NCBI RefSeq assembly: GCF_020819595.1
Contig: NZ_JAJHNP010000009.1
Span: forward strand, 186,001-250,000
From: Streptomyces barringtoniae
GTDB taxonomy: Bacteria; Actinomycetota; Actinomycetes; Streptomycetales; Streptomycetaceae
DNA length: 64,000 bases
Direction: 5' to 3'
The notes below the pieces were generated by a model. That model saw nothing but the letters and a program-made list of their open reading frames with translations. It did no database searches and had not been told where the DNA came from. Positions 56,119 to 64,000 of the stretch are shown one piece after another; the stretch's first letter is position 1, and every line of letters begins with the position of its first letter. The position numbers and the translations under genes were made by a program.

Positions 56119-57429
56119 CTAAGCCGCCGGGACGTGCACCGTCTCCACCCGGCTGGCGACCAACCGCTCGCGCTCACGCCGGGCGGCCCGCCCCCGGAGC
56201 CGCAGGATCTGGGACACCCCGAGCGCCTGCAGCACGAACACGGCGCTGAAGGCCACGGCGTAGTCGTCCCCGGTCGCGTCCAGCAGCACCCCGACCGCGA
56301 ACAACGTCGTCATCGAGGCGACGAAACCGCCCATGTTGGTGATGCCCGACGCGGTCCCCTGTCGCTCGGGCGGGTTGGCGGGCCGCGCGAAGTCGAACCC
56401 GAGCATCGAGGCCGGCCCGCACGCCCCCAGCACCGTGCACAGCACCACCAGCAGCCACATCGGCGCATGTGCACCGGGATAGGCCAGCGTCGAAGCCCAC
56501 AGCAGCGCCGTCGCCCCGACCGTGCCCAGCGCCAGCGGCAGCCGCGCCGCGTGGTGCCGGGCGACGATCTGGCCGTAGACCAGCCCGATCACCATGTTGG
56601 ACAGAACGACCAGGGTGAGCAGTTCACCGGCCGTGGCCCGGCTGAGCCCCTGCGCCTGCACCAGGAACGGCAGGCCCCACAGCAGCAGGAACACCATCGC
56701 CGGGAACTGGGTGGTGAAGTGCACCCACAGCCCGAGGCGCGTGCCGGGCTCCCGCCAGGACGCCGCGATCTGCCGGCGGACGTAGGCCGCGCCCTGGTGC
56801 GGCGCCGGCTCGGGTTCGTGCCCCTCGGGGTGGTCCTTCAGGAACAGCAGCGTCAGCACGAGGACGACGACACCCGCGACCGCACTGCCGGCGAACGCCG
56901 GGGTCCAGCCGATGCCGTGCAGCAGCCGGGCGAGGACCAGGGTGGAGACCAGGTTACCCGCCATGCCGACCAGCCCCGCGAGCTGCGCGACCAGCGGCCC
57001 GCGCCGGGCCGGGAACCAGCGGGTGCCGAGCCGCAGCACGCTGATGAAGGTCATCGCGTCACCGCAGCCCAGCAGGGCGCGGGAGGCGAGGGCGGTGCCG
57101 TAGGACGGGGAGAAGGCGAAGCCCAGCTGCCCCGCCGTGAACAGCACGGCGCCGATGCTCAGCACCCTCTTGGTGCCGAGCCGGTCGACCAGCAGGCCGA
57201 CGGGTATCTGCATGCCGGCGTAGACCAGCAGCTGGAGGATGGAGAACGTCGACAGGGCGGAGGCGTTCACATGGAAGCGGTCCGCCGCGTCCAGTCCCGC
57301 CACGCCGAGTGACGTACGGAAGATGACGGCGACGAAGTAGACGGCGACGCCTATGGACCACACGGTGACGGCGCGTCGGCCGCCCGGCGGATCACCCGGA
57401 AGGGTGACGTTCCGCGCCGGAGCGCTCAT
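56119..57429 (-). CDS. Major facilitator superfamily transporter
   Basis: The 436-residue protein has twelve hydrophobic segments with the MFS loop motif GLLVDRLGTKRVL (about 78-90) and a central charged loop (HPEGHEPEPAPHQ). The start overlaps the stop of the upstream GntR regulator as ATGA, so both are made from one mRNA and the regulator probably controls the transporter. Substrate unknown. Confidence 0.9.
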   Translation of the reverse strand: MSAPARNVTLPGDPPGGRRAVTVWSIGVAVYFVAVIFRTSLGVAGLDAADRFHVNASALSTFSILQLLVYAGMQIPVGLLVDRLGTKRVLSIGAVLFTAGQLGFAFSPSYGTALASRALLGCGDAMTFISVLRLGTRWFPARRGPLVAQLAGLVGMAGNLVSTLVLARLLHGIGWTPAFAGSAVAGVVVLVLTLLFLKDHPEGHEPEPAPHQGAAYVRRQIAASWREPGTRLGLWVHFTTQFPAMVFLLLWGLPFLVQAQGLSRATAGELLTLVVLSNMVIGLVYGQIVARHHAARLPLALGTVGATALLWASTLAYPGAHAPMWLLVVLCTVLGACGPASMLGFDFARPANPPERQGTASGITNMGGFVASMTTLFAVGVLLDATGDDYAVAFSAVFVLQALGVSQILRLRGRAARRERERLVASRVETVHVPAA

Positions 57430-58100
57430 CGGGCCTCACCCCGGGCGAGGTGCTCGAACCAGCTCACATGCCGGTGCACGGCCCCGACGGCCGCCTCCGC
57501 GTCCCCGTCGCGCAGCGCGTTCAGGATCTCCTCGTGCTCGGTGAGCGTCTTGGCGATGCGGTCGGGGTGGGAGTGCATGACGGCGACGCCCATCCGCAGC
57601 TGCCGGTCGCGCAGCTGGTCGTAGAGCCGGGACAGGATCTCGTTGCCGCCGCTGCGCACGATCTCGGCGTGGAAGCTGCGGTCGGTCACCGCGGCCGCGG
57701 CCAGGTCACCGGCGGCCGCCTGCGCCTTCTGCAGCTCCAGCAGCTCGGTCAGCCGCTGCAGCAGGGCGGGCGGGGCGGGTACGGCCTTGCGGGCGGCGTG
57801 CTCCTCGACCAGCTGGCGGGTCTCCACCACGTCCGCGATCTCCTGCGCGGAGACCGGCAGGACCATCGCGCCCTTCTTCGGGTAGAGCCGGATCAGGCCC
57901 TCGGCCTCCAGCCGCAGCAGCGCCTCCCGCACAGGGGTGCGGGAGACCCCGACGGCCTCGGCCAGCTCGCCCTCGGTGAGCAGAGTGCCGCCCTCGTAGC
58001 GCCGGTCGAGGACGCCCTGCTTGACATGGGCGTACACGCGGTCGGCGGCGGGGGGTGACTTGGGGTCGCGGCGGGCGGGCTGCTGTACGGCCGTCTTCAT
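57426..58100 (-). CDS. GntR-family (FadR/FCD) regulator
   Basis: The 224-residue protein has a GntR winged helix (about 20-85; LTEGELAEAVGVSRTPVREALLRLEAEGLI) and a C-terminal FCD helical domain (about 95-215; RSFHAEIVRSGGNEIL, with metal-binding His residues). TATCCT sits at -12 to -7 of the ATG without a ribosome binding site, suggesting a leaderless mRNA. It is coupled to the MFS gene and probably responds to the transported acid or sugar acid. Confidence 0.9.
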   Translation of the reverse strand: MKTAVQQPARRDPKSPPAADRVYAHVKQGVLDRRYEGGTLLTEGELAEAVGVSRTPVREALLRLEAEGLIRLYPKKGAMVLPVSAQEIADVVETRQLVEEHAARKAVPAPPALLQRLTELLELQKAQAAAGDLAAAAVTDRSFHAEIVRSGGNEILSRLYDQLRDRQLRMGVAVMHSHPDRIAKTLTEHEEILNALRDGDAEAAVGAVHRHVSWFEHLARGEAR

Positions 58101-58299
58101 GCCCACAGGATAGATACAACACGTACGCATGGGCGGCGGCGTCCAGCATCCGGACGTGACGGATCTGTGACCAGGACCCCCCGCAGCGACCGCACAACCT
58201 TCTGTGCTACTTACGTGTCTCACACGTGCGGCCCGCTGCTCTTGCCACCTCAACTCGGCCGCGCTTCAGGGGCATTCAACACAATCGGGGTATATCACT

Positions 58300-59211
58300 T
58301 TGATTACCGGCATTAAGGGCACCCGTACCTCGCGACTCCGCAGAGCCGCCGCCGTCGCTGTCACCTCCGGCGCGCTGCTCGCGACCGGTGCCCTCACCGC
58401 GGCGCCCGCTCAGGCCGTCACGACGCCCTCGATCGTGGCCAAGGGCGGCTACGTGATGAACAACGCGGGCGGTACGACGCTGTACAACAAGACGGCGGAC
58501 TACAAGCGTTCCACCGGCTCCACCACCAAGATCATGACCGCCAAGGTCGTGCTCGCGCAGTCGAACCTCAACCTCGACAAGCAGGTGGTGATCCAGAAGG
58601 CGTACAGCGACTACGTCGTCGCGAACAACGCCTCCCAGGCGCACCTGATCGTCGGCGACAAGGTAACCGTCCGCCAGCTGCTGTACGGCCTGATGCTGCC
58701 GTCCGGCTGCGACGCCGCCTACGCGCTCGCCGACACCTACGGCTCCGGTTCCACCCGCGCCGCGCGCGTGAGCAACTTCATCGGCAAGATGAACACCGCC
58801 GCCAAGAACCTCGGTCTGAAGAACACCCACTTCGACTCCTTCGACGGCATCGGCAACGGAAACAACTACTCGACGCCGCGCGACCTGACGAAGCTCGCCA
58901 GCAGCGCGATGACGAACTCCACGTTCCGCACGATCGTCAAGACGAAGGCGTACACCGCGAAGACGATCACCAAGACCGGTGGCACGCGCACCATGGGGAC
59001 CTGGAACAACACCAACACGCTGCTCTCCAGCTACAGCGGTGCCATCGGCGTGAAGACCGGCTCCGGCCCCGAGGCCGGCGCCTGCCTCGTCTTCGCCGCC
59101 ACCCGCAACGGCAAGACGGTCATCGGCACGGTTCTGGCCTCCACCACTTACGCACAGCGCGCGACGGACGCCACGAAGCTCCTCAACTACGGCTTCGCCC
59201 GGCTCGGCTGA
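58300..59211 (+). CDS. dacA: Exported D-alanyl-D-alanine carboxypeptidase (class A low-molecular-weight PBP)
   Basis: No ATG or GTG fits, so I chose the TTG at 58300 with GGGG about 10 bases upstream. The 303-residue precursor has a Tat/Sec-like signal peptide (RTSRLRRAAA, then hydrophobic to APAQA). It has the catalytic serine motif Ser74-x-x-Lys77, the second motif as Ser135-Gly-Cys137 (Cys in place of the usual Asn) and Lys252-Thr-Gly. It trims the D-Ala from peptidoglycan stem peptides in the cell wall. It is shorter than typical DacA and lacks the C-terminal membrane anchor domain. Confidence 0.85.
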   Translation: MITGIKGTRTSRLRRAAAVAVTSGALLATGALTAAPAQAVTTPSIVAKGGYVMNNAGGTTLYNKTADYKRSTGSTTKIMTAKVVLAQSNLNLDKQVVIQKAYSDYVVANNASQAHLIVGDKVTVRQLLYGLMLPSGCDAAYALADTYGSGSTRAARVSNFIGKMNTAAKNLGLKNTHFDSFDGIGNGNNYSTPRDLTKLASSAMTNSTFRTIVKTKAYTAKTITKTGGTRTMGTWNNTNTLLSSYSGAIGVKTGSGPEAGACLVFAATRNGKTVIGTVLASTTYAQRATDATKLLNYGFARLG

Positions 59212-59236
59212 CGCGTACCCGGACGCTCGGACGCCC

Positions 59237-59267
59237 ACGGGCCCGCCGCATTGTGCGGCGGGCCCGT
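59237..59267 (+). terminator. Terminator after the carboxypeptidase gene
   Basis: A perfect 14-bp stem (59237-59250 with 59254-59267, loop TTG) is followed by TCTGTTG, 25 bases past the stop. Confidence 0.8.
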
Positions 59268-59296
59268 TCTGTTGCCGCCGGGTGCGCGATGAAGCA

Positions 59297-59323
59297 CATG
59301 GTGCTAGCGTCATTGGCACCATG
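59297..59323 (+). promoter_or_regulatory. Operator-like inverted repeat over the YtrA-type gene start
   Basis: CATGGTGC (59297-59304) and GCACCATG (59316-59323) are perfect 8-bp arms 11 bases apart. TAGCGT (59304-59309) within it could be the -10, so the transcript would start within a few bases of the ATG. A repressor here would block its own transcription. Confidence 0.5.
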
Positions 59324-59671
59324 CTGATCCGTCTGGACAAGACCGACACCCGCCCCCTGCACGAGCAGGTCGCGGCGGCGATCCGGCGGGCCATCGCCGA
59401 GGGCGAGTGCCGCGCGGGCGACCGGCTGCCCTCCGCCCGCGATCTCTCCACGGCCCTGGACATCAACGTCAACACCGTCCTGCGCGGCCTGCGCGAACTG
59501 CGGGACGAGGGCCTGCTGGAGTTCCGCCGCGGCCGGGGGATCACCGTCGCCGAAGGTGCGGCCCGGCGCTCCGGACTGGAAATCAGGGTGCGTGAGCTGG
59601 TCGCGGAGGCATCCCGGCTCGGCTACAGCCGCACCGACCTCATCGAGATGATCCGGGGGACGACGACATGA
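59321..59671 (+). CDS. YtrA-type GntR regulator
   Basis: The 116-residue protein is a short GntR winged helix (about 10-75; RPLHEQVAAAIRRAIAEGE, then RLPSARDLSTALDINVNTVLRGLRELRDEGLL) with a brief helical tail, matching the YtrA subfamily. It overlaps the next gene by four bases (ATGA). YtrA regulators usually repress an operon of membrane proteins or ABC transporters that they head; here the partner is a DUF1648 membrane protein. Confidence 0.9.
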   Translation: MLIRLDKTDTRPLHEQVAAAIRRAIAEGECRAGDRLPSARDLSTALDINVNTVLRGLRELRDEGLLEFRRGRGITVAEGAARRSGLEIRVRELVAEASRLGYSRTDLIEMIRGTTT

Positions 59672-60708
59672 GCGACGGGGACGACCGGGACGGCAACGAC
59701 CGGTACCGGAACGGGGGCGGGCGCAGCCGGAACGGGAACGACCGCGCAGGTGCCCGCAGTCGCACCGCGCGCTGGGGGCTCGCGGGGTGCACGGTGGCCG
59801 TCGCGGCGCTGCTGGCGGGTCTGCCCTGGGTCGCGCGCGGCCGGCTGCCCGACCGGCTCGCGACCCACTGGAGCGGGGGAGCCGCCCCCGACGGCTCCAT
59901 GCCGCTGTGGGAGGCATCCCTGTTGCCGGCCGGCCTCTGGCTGCTGGTCGCCCTCGCGCTGAGCGTGCGCCGGCGCCGGTCCTGGCCGGCCGCACGCCCC
60001 TGGCGGGCGATCGCGCTGGCGCCCGCCGCGGCGGTGCTCGTCGGCGCGCAGGCCTGCGTCGTCCGCGCCAACCTCGACCGCACCGACTGGCACGAGGCCC
60101 GCGATCCGGCCCTCGGGGTCGTCCTTCCCCTGGCCCTGGCAGCGGTCGCCGGCGTGGTGGCCTGGCGGCTGACCATCCGCACCACCTCCACCACGCCACC
60201 CGCCCCGACCCCCGCACTCGACCTGCCCGCGGGCGAGCGCCTGGTGTGGTTCTCCCGCGCGGCCAACCCCTGGCTGCAACTGGTGGCCGCGCTGACCGGT
60301 CTGATCGCCGTCGGCGCGCTGGTGACACTGGTCGCCGGGCTGGCGGACCCCGCCGTGCTGGTCCCGCTGTGCGCCGTCTGCGCCGCCGTCTCGCTCGCCG
60401 GCGCCCTCTCCTCCTCGGTCCAGGCGAAGGTGTCGGAAGCGGGCCTGGAGGTGTCGTTCGGCCCGCTCGGCTGGCCCGCCCGGCGCTGGTCGCCGACCGC
60501 CATCGAGTCCGCCCGCGCCGAGCCCCGGCAGCCGTCCCAGGTCGGCGGCTGGGGCTACCGCCTCAGCGGCCTCGGCACGACGGTCATGCTCCGCGCCGGT
60601 GACTGTCTGGTCGTACGGCCCCGGGGCCGCCGTACCGACTTCGCCGTGAGCGTGGACGACGCCGAACGGGGCGCGGCCCTGCTGAACGCGCTCCGGCGGC
60701 GGGCCTGA
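59668..60708 (+). CDS. DUF1648-type membrane protein
   Basis: The 346-residue protein has a polar Asp/Arg/Asn-rich N-terminal 30 residues and an N-terminal DUF1648 segment (RLPDRLATHWSGGAAPDGSMP, about 58-78). Hydrophobic segments lie at about 38-55, 88-100, 112-125, 150-168, 205-225 and 230-250, followed by a soluble C-terminal domain. It is coupled to the YtrA regulator by ATGA. Function unknown. Confidence 0.8.
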   Translation: MSDGDDRDGNDRYRNGGGRSRNGNDRAGARSRTARWGLAGCTVAVAALLAGLPWVARGRLPDRLATHWSGGAAPDGSMPLWEASLLPAGLWLLVALALSVRRRRSWPAARPWRAIALAPAAAVLVGAQACVVRANLDRTDWHEARDPALGVVLPLALAAVAGVVAWRLTIRTTSTTPPAPTPALDLPAGERLVWFSRAANPWLQLVAALTGLIAVGALVTLVAGLADPAVLVPLCAVCAAVSLAGALSSSVQAKVSEAGLEVSFGPLGWPARRWSPTAIESARAEPRQPSQVGGWGYRLSGLGTTVMLRAGDCLVVRPRGRRTDFAVSVDDAERGAALLNALRRRA

Positions 60709-60715
60709 GCCGGCC

Positions 60716-61285
60716 ATGGGCATCCGGAGCCCCCAGGGCGTCCAAGGGGAGGGCGACGGCCGGGCGGCGCCCTGGGACACGGCCGCCGCACTGGTCCGGG
60801 CCGCACAGAACGGGGACGCCCTGGCCATGGACGAACTGCTCACGCTGGTCACCCCGTACGTGACCCGGCTCTGCCGCCCGATCGCCCCGAACGACACGGC
60901 CGACGCCGTACAGGAGTCACTGCTGGCCGTCTTCAAGGGCCTGCGCACACTCCGCGACCCACAGGCCTTCTACGGCTGGGTCCGTACGGCCACGGTCCGC
61001 GAGGCGGTCCGGGTCGCCCGCCGCACCTCCGCCGAGGAACCGGCCGACCCCGCCGACCTGGCCCGCCTCGGCGGACTGCGCACGGACGCCGACGGTGAGC
61101 TGTCGGCCGACGTGCGGGACGCACTGGCCCGGCTGCCGGTACGGCACCGCGCGGTGCTGGTCCTGCGCGAGCTGGAGGGCCTGGACGAGGCCACCGTCGC
61201 CGCCCTGCTCGGCGTACCGCAGGGCACCGTCAAGTCCCGGCTGAGCCGGGCCCGTTCCTCCTTCCGGAAGGCGTGGTCACGATGA
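60716..61285 (+). CDS. ECF-type sigma factor
   Basis: The 189-residue protein has sigma region 2 (about 25-95; DALAMDELLTLVTPYVTRLCR, then DAVQESLLAVFKGLRTLRDPQAFYGWVRTATV) and region 4 (about 130-185; LPVRHRAVLVLRELEGLDEATVAALLGVPQGTVKSRLSRAR). There is no anti-sigma factor with a zinc-binding motif next to it; instead, the coupled downstream gene (ATGA overlap) encodes an SRPBCC-like protein. The ribosome binding site is poor. Confidence 0.88.
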   Translation: MGIRSPQGVQGEGDGRAAPWDTAAALVRAAQNGDALAMDELLTLVTPYVTRLCRPIAPNDTADAVQESLLAVFKGLRTLRDPQAFYGWVRTATVREAVRVARRTSAEEPADPADLARLGGLRTDADGELSADVRDALARLPVRHRAVLVLRELEGLDEATVAALLGVPQGTVKSRLSRARSSFRKAWSR

Positions 61286-61737
61286 GTTCCTCCGATCCGG
61301 TGCTGCGGCTGCGCGTGCTGGCCGCGGGGCTGCACGCCGGTCTGTACGCCGAGGAGCATCTGGCGCTGCCCTACGAGAGGGTGTGGGCGGTGGCCGCCGA
61401 CCTGGAGGCGGAACTGCCCCGTCTCGTGCCGTTCCTCCGCGAGTTCCGCGTGCCGCCCGGCGACACCGAGCGGAAACGGGCGCTGGCGGTGGGCCGTTCG
61501 GGCCTGACGGAGTCCTTCGAGGTACGGCTCTCCCCCGGCTGGTGTCTGATGCAGTCCCGGCTGATCGTCGGCGGCATGGCGGCCGCCCCCGAGGCCGGCG
61601 GCACGCGCTTCGCCGTCCTCGGCGCGACCCGCCCCACCGCCCTGCGTCCCGCCCAGTGGCTCTACGGCCGCCTGCTCGGCGAGCGGCGCGGACGGGCGTT
61701 CGTCGACCGGGTCGCCGAGCGGGCGGCGCTGCGCTAG
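61282..61737 (+). CDS. SRPBCC-like protein coupled to the ECF sigma factor
   Basis: The ATG at 61282 overlaps the sigma factor stop (ATGA). The 151-residue protein has an alpha/beta pattern consistent with a START/SRPBCC ligand-binding fold (HLALPYERVWAVAADLEAELPRLVPFL, then SGLTESFEVRLSPGWCLMQSRL). Coupling suggests that it binds or modulates the sigma factor. Its TAG overlaps that of the convergent hydrolase gene within CTAG. Confidence 0.7.
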   Translation: MSSSDPVLRLRVLAAGLHAGLYAEEHLALPYERVWAVAADLEAELPRLVPFLREFRVPPGDTERKRALAVGRSGLTESFEVRLSPGWCLMQSRLIVGGMAAAPEAGGTRFAVLGATRPTALRPAQWLYGRLLGERRGRAFVDRVAERAALR

Positions 61738-62642
61738 ACCTCCTCGGCGAAGGGGGCGAACAGCTCGCGGATCGCCTCGGCCACCTCCTCCGGCCGCTCC
61801 TGCGGCAGATGGTGCCCGGCCGCCGGCACCAGCCGCACGCGCAGCTCGTCGGCGTACCGCTCCGCGCCCGCCAGCATCGACGGCACGACCACGTTGTCCC
61901 GCTCCCCGCCGAGCAGCAGCGTCGGCACGGTCAGCCGCTGCCGCCGCGCGGTGCCCCGTACCAGCGCGGGGATGTCGTGCAGGACGTACTGCCAGAACAG
62001 GGACTGGACGGCGGGGGCGCTGTGCGCGGTGGCAGCGGCGTACTCGGCGATCTCCGCCTGCGTCCACGCGGCCGCCGGGTCGGCGACCTGGTGGCGCAGC
62101 AGGAAGCGGGTGAAGCCGGGCCAGTGCCGCAGCACGGCCCGCCCGAGCACCGGGTATTCGACGAACGCGGTGTACCACAGCCGCCACAGGTTGGGCAGGA
62201 CCGCGCGGTGCCGGGGCCAGGGGTGGGTCATGTTGAGCGCCAGGTAGCCGGTGAACCGCTCCGGCGCCCTCAGGCACAGCCGGAACCCGAGATGCGCTCC
62301 CCAGTCGTGCCCGACCAGTCCGACCCGCTCCAGCCCGAGGGTGTCGAGCAGCGCGAGGGCGTCCTCGGCCAGGCTGTCCATGTCGTAGCCGCGCCGCGTG
62401 ATCGGCGACCAGCCGAAGCCGCGCAGGTCCGGGCTGAGCAGCCGGTATCCGTCGGACAGCTGCCCGGCGACCTTGTGCCAGGCGTACCAGTGCTGCGGGA
62501 AGCCGTGCAGCATCAGCAGCGGGGTGCCGGTGCCGCCGTACTCGGCGAGATGCAGCCTGGTGGAGCCCACGTCCAGCATGCGGTGCTCGGCACGCTCGTC
62601 CTTCGGCAGCGGACGGTCTGTACGGTCGGTGTGCGGTGCCAT
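61734..62642 (-). CDS. Alpha/beta hydrolase, epoxide-hydrolase or haloalkane-dehalogenase type
   Basis: The 302-residue protein has HGFPQHWYAW (oxyanion region), the nucleophile Asp in GHDWGAHLG (about 117), and the catalytic His in AGHHLPQERPEEV near the C-terminus. An Asp nucleophile places it with epoxide hydrolases and dehalogenases rather than esterases. A GAGGGG site precedes the ATG. Confidence 0.88.
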   Translation of the reverse strand: MAPHTDRTDRPLPKDERAEHRMLDVGSTRLHLAEYGGTGTPLLMLHGFPQHWYAWHKVAGQLSDGYRLLSPDLRGFGWSPITRRGYDMDSLAEDALALLDTLGLERVGLVGHDWGAHLGFRLCLRAPERFTGYLALNMTHPWPRHRAVLPNLWRLWYTAFVEYPVLGRAVLRHWPGFTRFLLRHQVADPAAAWTQAEIAEYAAATAHSAPAVQSLFWQYVLHDIPALVRGTARRQRLTVPTLLLGGERDNVVVPSMLAGAERYADELRVRLVPAAGHHLPQERPEEVAEAIRELFAPFAEEV

Positions 62643-62708
62643 GCCTGACCCCTCTCGGGCCGGTGCGGTCCCCCGGTCGGGCCCGCGTCGCCGGGTCAGG
62701 AGTCGGCA

Positions 62709-63503
62709 TCAGCGCGAAAGGTTCCCTCCCTTCTGTTCCTTGTCGTGCTCCCCCGTGGGGAGCTGGTCGTAGGTCTTGAAGGTGTACGAGGCGTCGTAGG
62801 ACAGCAGGTTGCCTTCGGTCGCCGGCAGGCCGAGGCGACGGTTGAGGGCTCCGGTCAGGGGTCCGCAGTCTTCGGCGGCCGGGGCGGTGAAGGTGTCGTC
62901 GTACGCCGAGAACTCGATCACCGGTGGGTCCTGGGAGACCCACTTGGAAGGACCCGAGCGCTTCAGCCGGAAGTCGACCGGCTCGCCCGCGCCGATCGTG
63001 CAGCCGTGCGGCACCAGCGGGCCGATGAGCCGGAAGCGCAGGCTGAACTGCCCGGTGTAGAAGTCGGACCGGCCGCCGTACTCCGGCTGTATCGCCAGGC
63101 CCAGGACGGCCGCGCGATCGCCCGCCGGCGTGCCGGTCAGTCCGCCCGGTACGGCGGTGGGGGAGCTGTGCATCGCACCCCACACCTGGCCCTTGCTGCC
63201 GTCCGGCATCGGGCCTTCGGCGTGCGTCATGGTGATCGGGGCGAGGTTCACCGTGACCTTGCCGAGGGTCAACCGCGGGGCGGCGGTGTGCACTTCGCAC
63301 CGCCATCGGGCCGGGTCGACGCCGTCGGGCAGGGGCGGACAGTCACCGAAGTCGGTCGCGGTCGCCGCGGTGACGCGTGGCGCGGAGTAGGCCACTCCTG
63401 GCGCGCACACCGCCGCCGTACCGGCGAGGACGGCGGCGCCCGCGACGGCGGCGACACGGCGGACGGAAGGCGAACTGAGCCCAGCGGCAAGGGATTTCGT
63501 CAT
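62709..63503 (-). CDS. Exported protein of unknown function
   Basis: The 264-residue protein has a long signal peptide (about 1-41; SVRRVAAVAGAAVLAGTAAVCAPGVAYSA) and a beta-rich mature domain with four Cys likely to pair (GDCPPL, RWRCEVH, PHGCTIG, AEDCGPL). I do not recognise the family. No convincing ribosome binding site is visible. Confidence 0.75.
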   Translation of the reverse strand: MTKSLAAGLSSPSVRRVAAVAGAAVLAGTAAVCAPGVAYSAPRVTAATATDFGDCPPLPDGVDPARWRCEVHTAAPRLTLGKVTVNLAPITMTHAEGPMPDGSKGQVWGAMHSSPTAVPGGLTGTPAGDRAAVLGLAIQPEYGGRSDFYTGQFSLRFRLIGPLVPHGCTIGAGEPVDFRLKRSGPSKWVSQDPPVIEFSAYDDTFTAPAAEDCGPLTGALNRRLGLPATEGNLLSYDASYTFKTYDQLPTGEHDKEQKGGNLSR

Positions 63504-63619
63504 GCGACCAGCGTGCCGCCGTGGCCACTCCCTCACCATCCGTGACGTCCCCGACAGCACCCCGATCCGTCCCCGATACGACGTCAGGGTCGGTCGTTCG
63601 GGGCCTGAGGCACCCGATG

Positions 63620-64000
63620 TCACCGGAATCCGGGAATCCGCCGAAGCTCGCCGATCTTCAGCGCTTTGCCCGCCACCAGATAGACGAGACCGAGCGCGAG
63701 CGAACCGGCGACGGTCGCAAGGGCCGTCCCCGCCGTGCCGTGCCCCACCACCCCGGCACAGCCCCGCCCCGCGGCCCAGCCCGCCACCGCCGCGACGCCT
63801 CCGGCGCACAGCAGCTTGGCGTAGGTGCCGCGCAGGGCGCCGTCGTCCAGCCGGCCGCCGGTACGGCGGGCCAGCAGGCGGGCGGTGAGGAGGAGTCCGG
63901 CGAAGTAGGAGACGGTGTAGGCACCGGCCATACCGGTGACCGCCCACCGCGCGGGCAGCAGCAGATGGCAGGCGGTGGCGAGCGCGATGTTGACGACCCC
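63620..64000 (-). CDS. C-terminal end of a MurJ/MviN-like lipid II flippase
   Basis: The frame runs off the right edge; 126 residues are visible. The pattern VVNIALATACHLLLPARWAVTGMAGAYTVSYFAGLLLTARLL, then a short loop with GGRLDDGALRGTYAKLL and two more membrane segments, matches the last helices of MurJ-family proteins. MurJ moves peptidoglycan precursors across the membrane; a polysaccharide flippase is the alternative. Assignment rests on this partial view. Confidence 0.65.
   Translation of the reverse strand, partial: GVVNIALATACHLLLPARWAVTGMAGAYTVSYFAGLLLTARLLARRTGGRLDDGALRGTYAKLLCAGGVAAVAGWAAGRGCAGVVGHGTAGTALATVAGSLALGLVYLVAGKALKIGELRRIPGFR

Noticed and set aside
60970..63306. A long minus-strand frame across sigma factor, hydrolase and exported-protein genes
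   Set aside because: It crosses genes on both strands with convincing domains and shows only Arg/Ala/Gly-rich shadow sequence.

Overview
The window is about 72% GC, with codon third positions almost always G or C, frequent GTG/TTG starts, purine-rich ribosome binding sites and many genes without a leader. The gene content (a second ThrRS, MetG, AspS, XRE-TPR and RsbU-type SpoIIE phosphatase regulators, mycothiol-dependent maleylpyruvate isomerase family, DUF4328, DUF6445, LURP-one, DacA-like carboxypeptidase) points to a Streptomyces chromosome. The order resembles what I remember of the metG-aspS part of the S. coelicolor core chromosome, which I could not check. I see no prophage, insertion sequence, CRISPR array, rRNA or tRNA. 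This is core chromosome with some degraded and lineage-specific patches. Layout, left to right. 1-12.5 kb: the C-terminal end of a membrane-anchored protein, a lipoprotein, then a minus-strand pair made of a flotillin/SPFH membrane protein and a 1601-residue DUF3686-type AAA ATPase, divergent from a PucR-type regulator across a region full of TGCCGGAC repeats. A two-gene membrane protein/winged-helix operon and an aquaglyceroporin follow. 12.5-21.3 kb: a DUF4328 membrane protein, an isolated cytochrome oxidase subunit I gene translationally coupled to a tail-anchored protein, a DUF6445 oxygenase-like gene, a DUF4142 protein, a GH13 glucosidase, a nucleoside hydrolase, and a short second threonyl-tRNA synthetase. 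That synthetase lies behind a leaderless, Thr-rich 20-codon leader peptide and a strong terminator hairpin, a textbook ribosome-attenuation arrangement. 21.3-30.2 kb: a lipoprotein, an XRE-TPR regulator divergent from a small secreted peptide across an AT-rich palindrome (with a DUF397-like frame on the opposite strand), an M20 amidohydrolase, a Pro/Gln-rich protein, a membrane SpoIIE phosphatase and two membrane proteins. 30.4-39.4 kb: a FUSC transporter, a vWA protein with 41-residue repeats, metG, a decayed pectate lyase, DoxX, an AbiEii-like nucleotidyltransferase and aspS. 39.6-48.9 kb: a PAS/GAF/SpoIIE/HATPase phosphatase whose low-complexity tail overlaps the tail of a convergent AI-2E transporter, a 41-residue secreted peptide, pirin, SseB, an acyl-CoA dehydrogenase and an M18 aminopeptidase. 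48.9-64 kb: a thioredoxin-NHL protein, an RTX-repeat secreted protein, cupin/GlxA, LURP-one, a nitrilase, MPI-family enzyme, a GntR-MFS operon, DacA, a YtrA-type GntR operon, an ECF sigma factor with a coupled partner, an alpha/beta hydrolase, a secreted protein and the C-terminus of a MurJ-like flippase. Best candidates for something not yet described: the threonine attenuator of the second ThrRS gene; the XRE-TPR regulator with a divergent secreted peptide, which has the gene logic of an RRNPP-type cell-cell signalling pair but with a rival reading on the other strand; the repeated operator array controlling the flotillin/DUF3686 module; and the 466-bp stretch read as protein tails on both strands.
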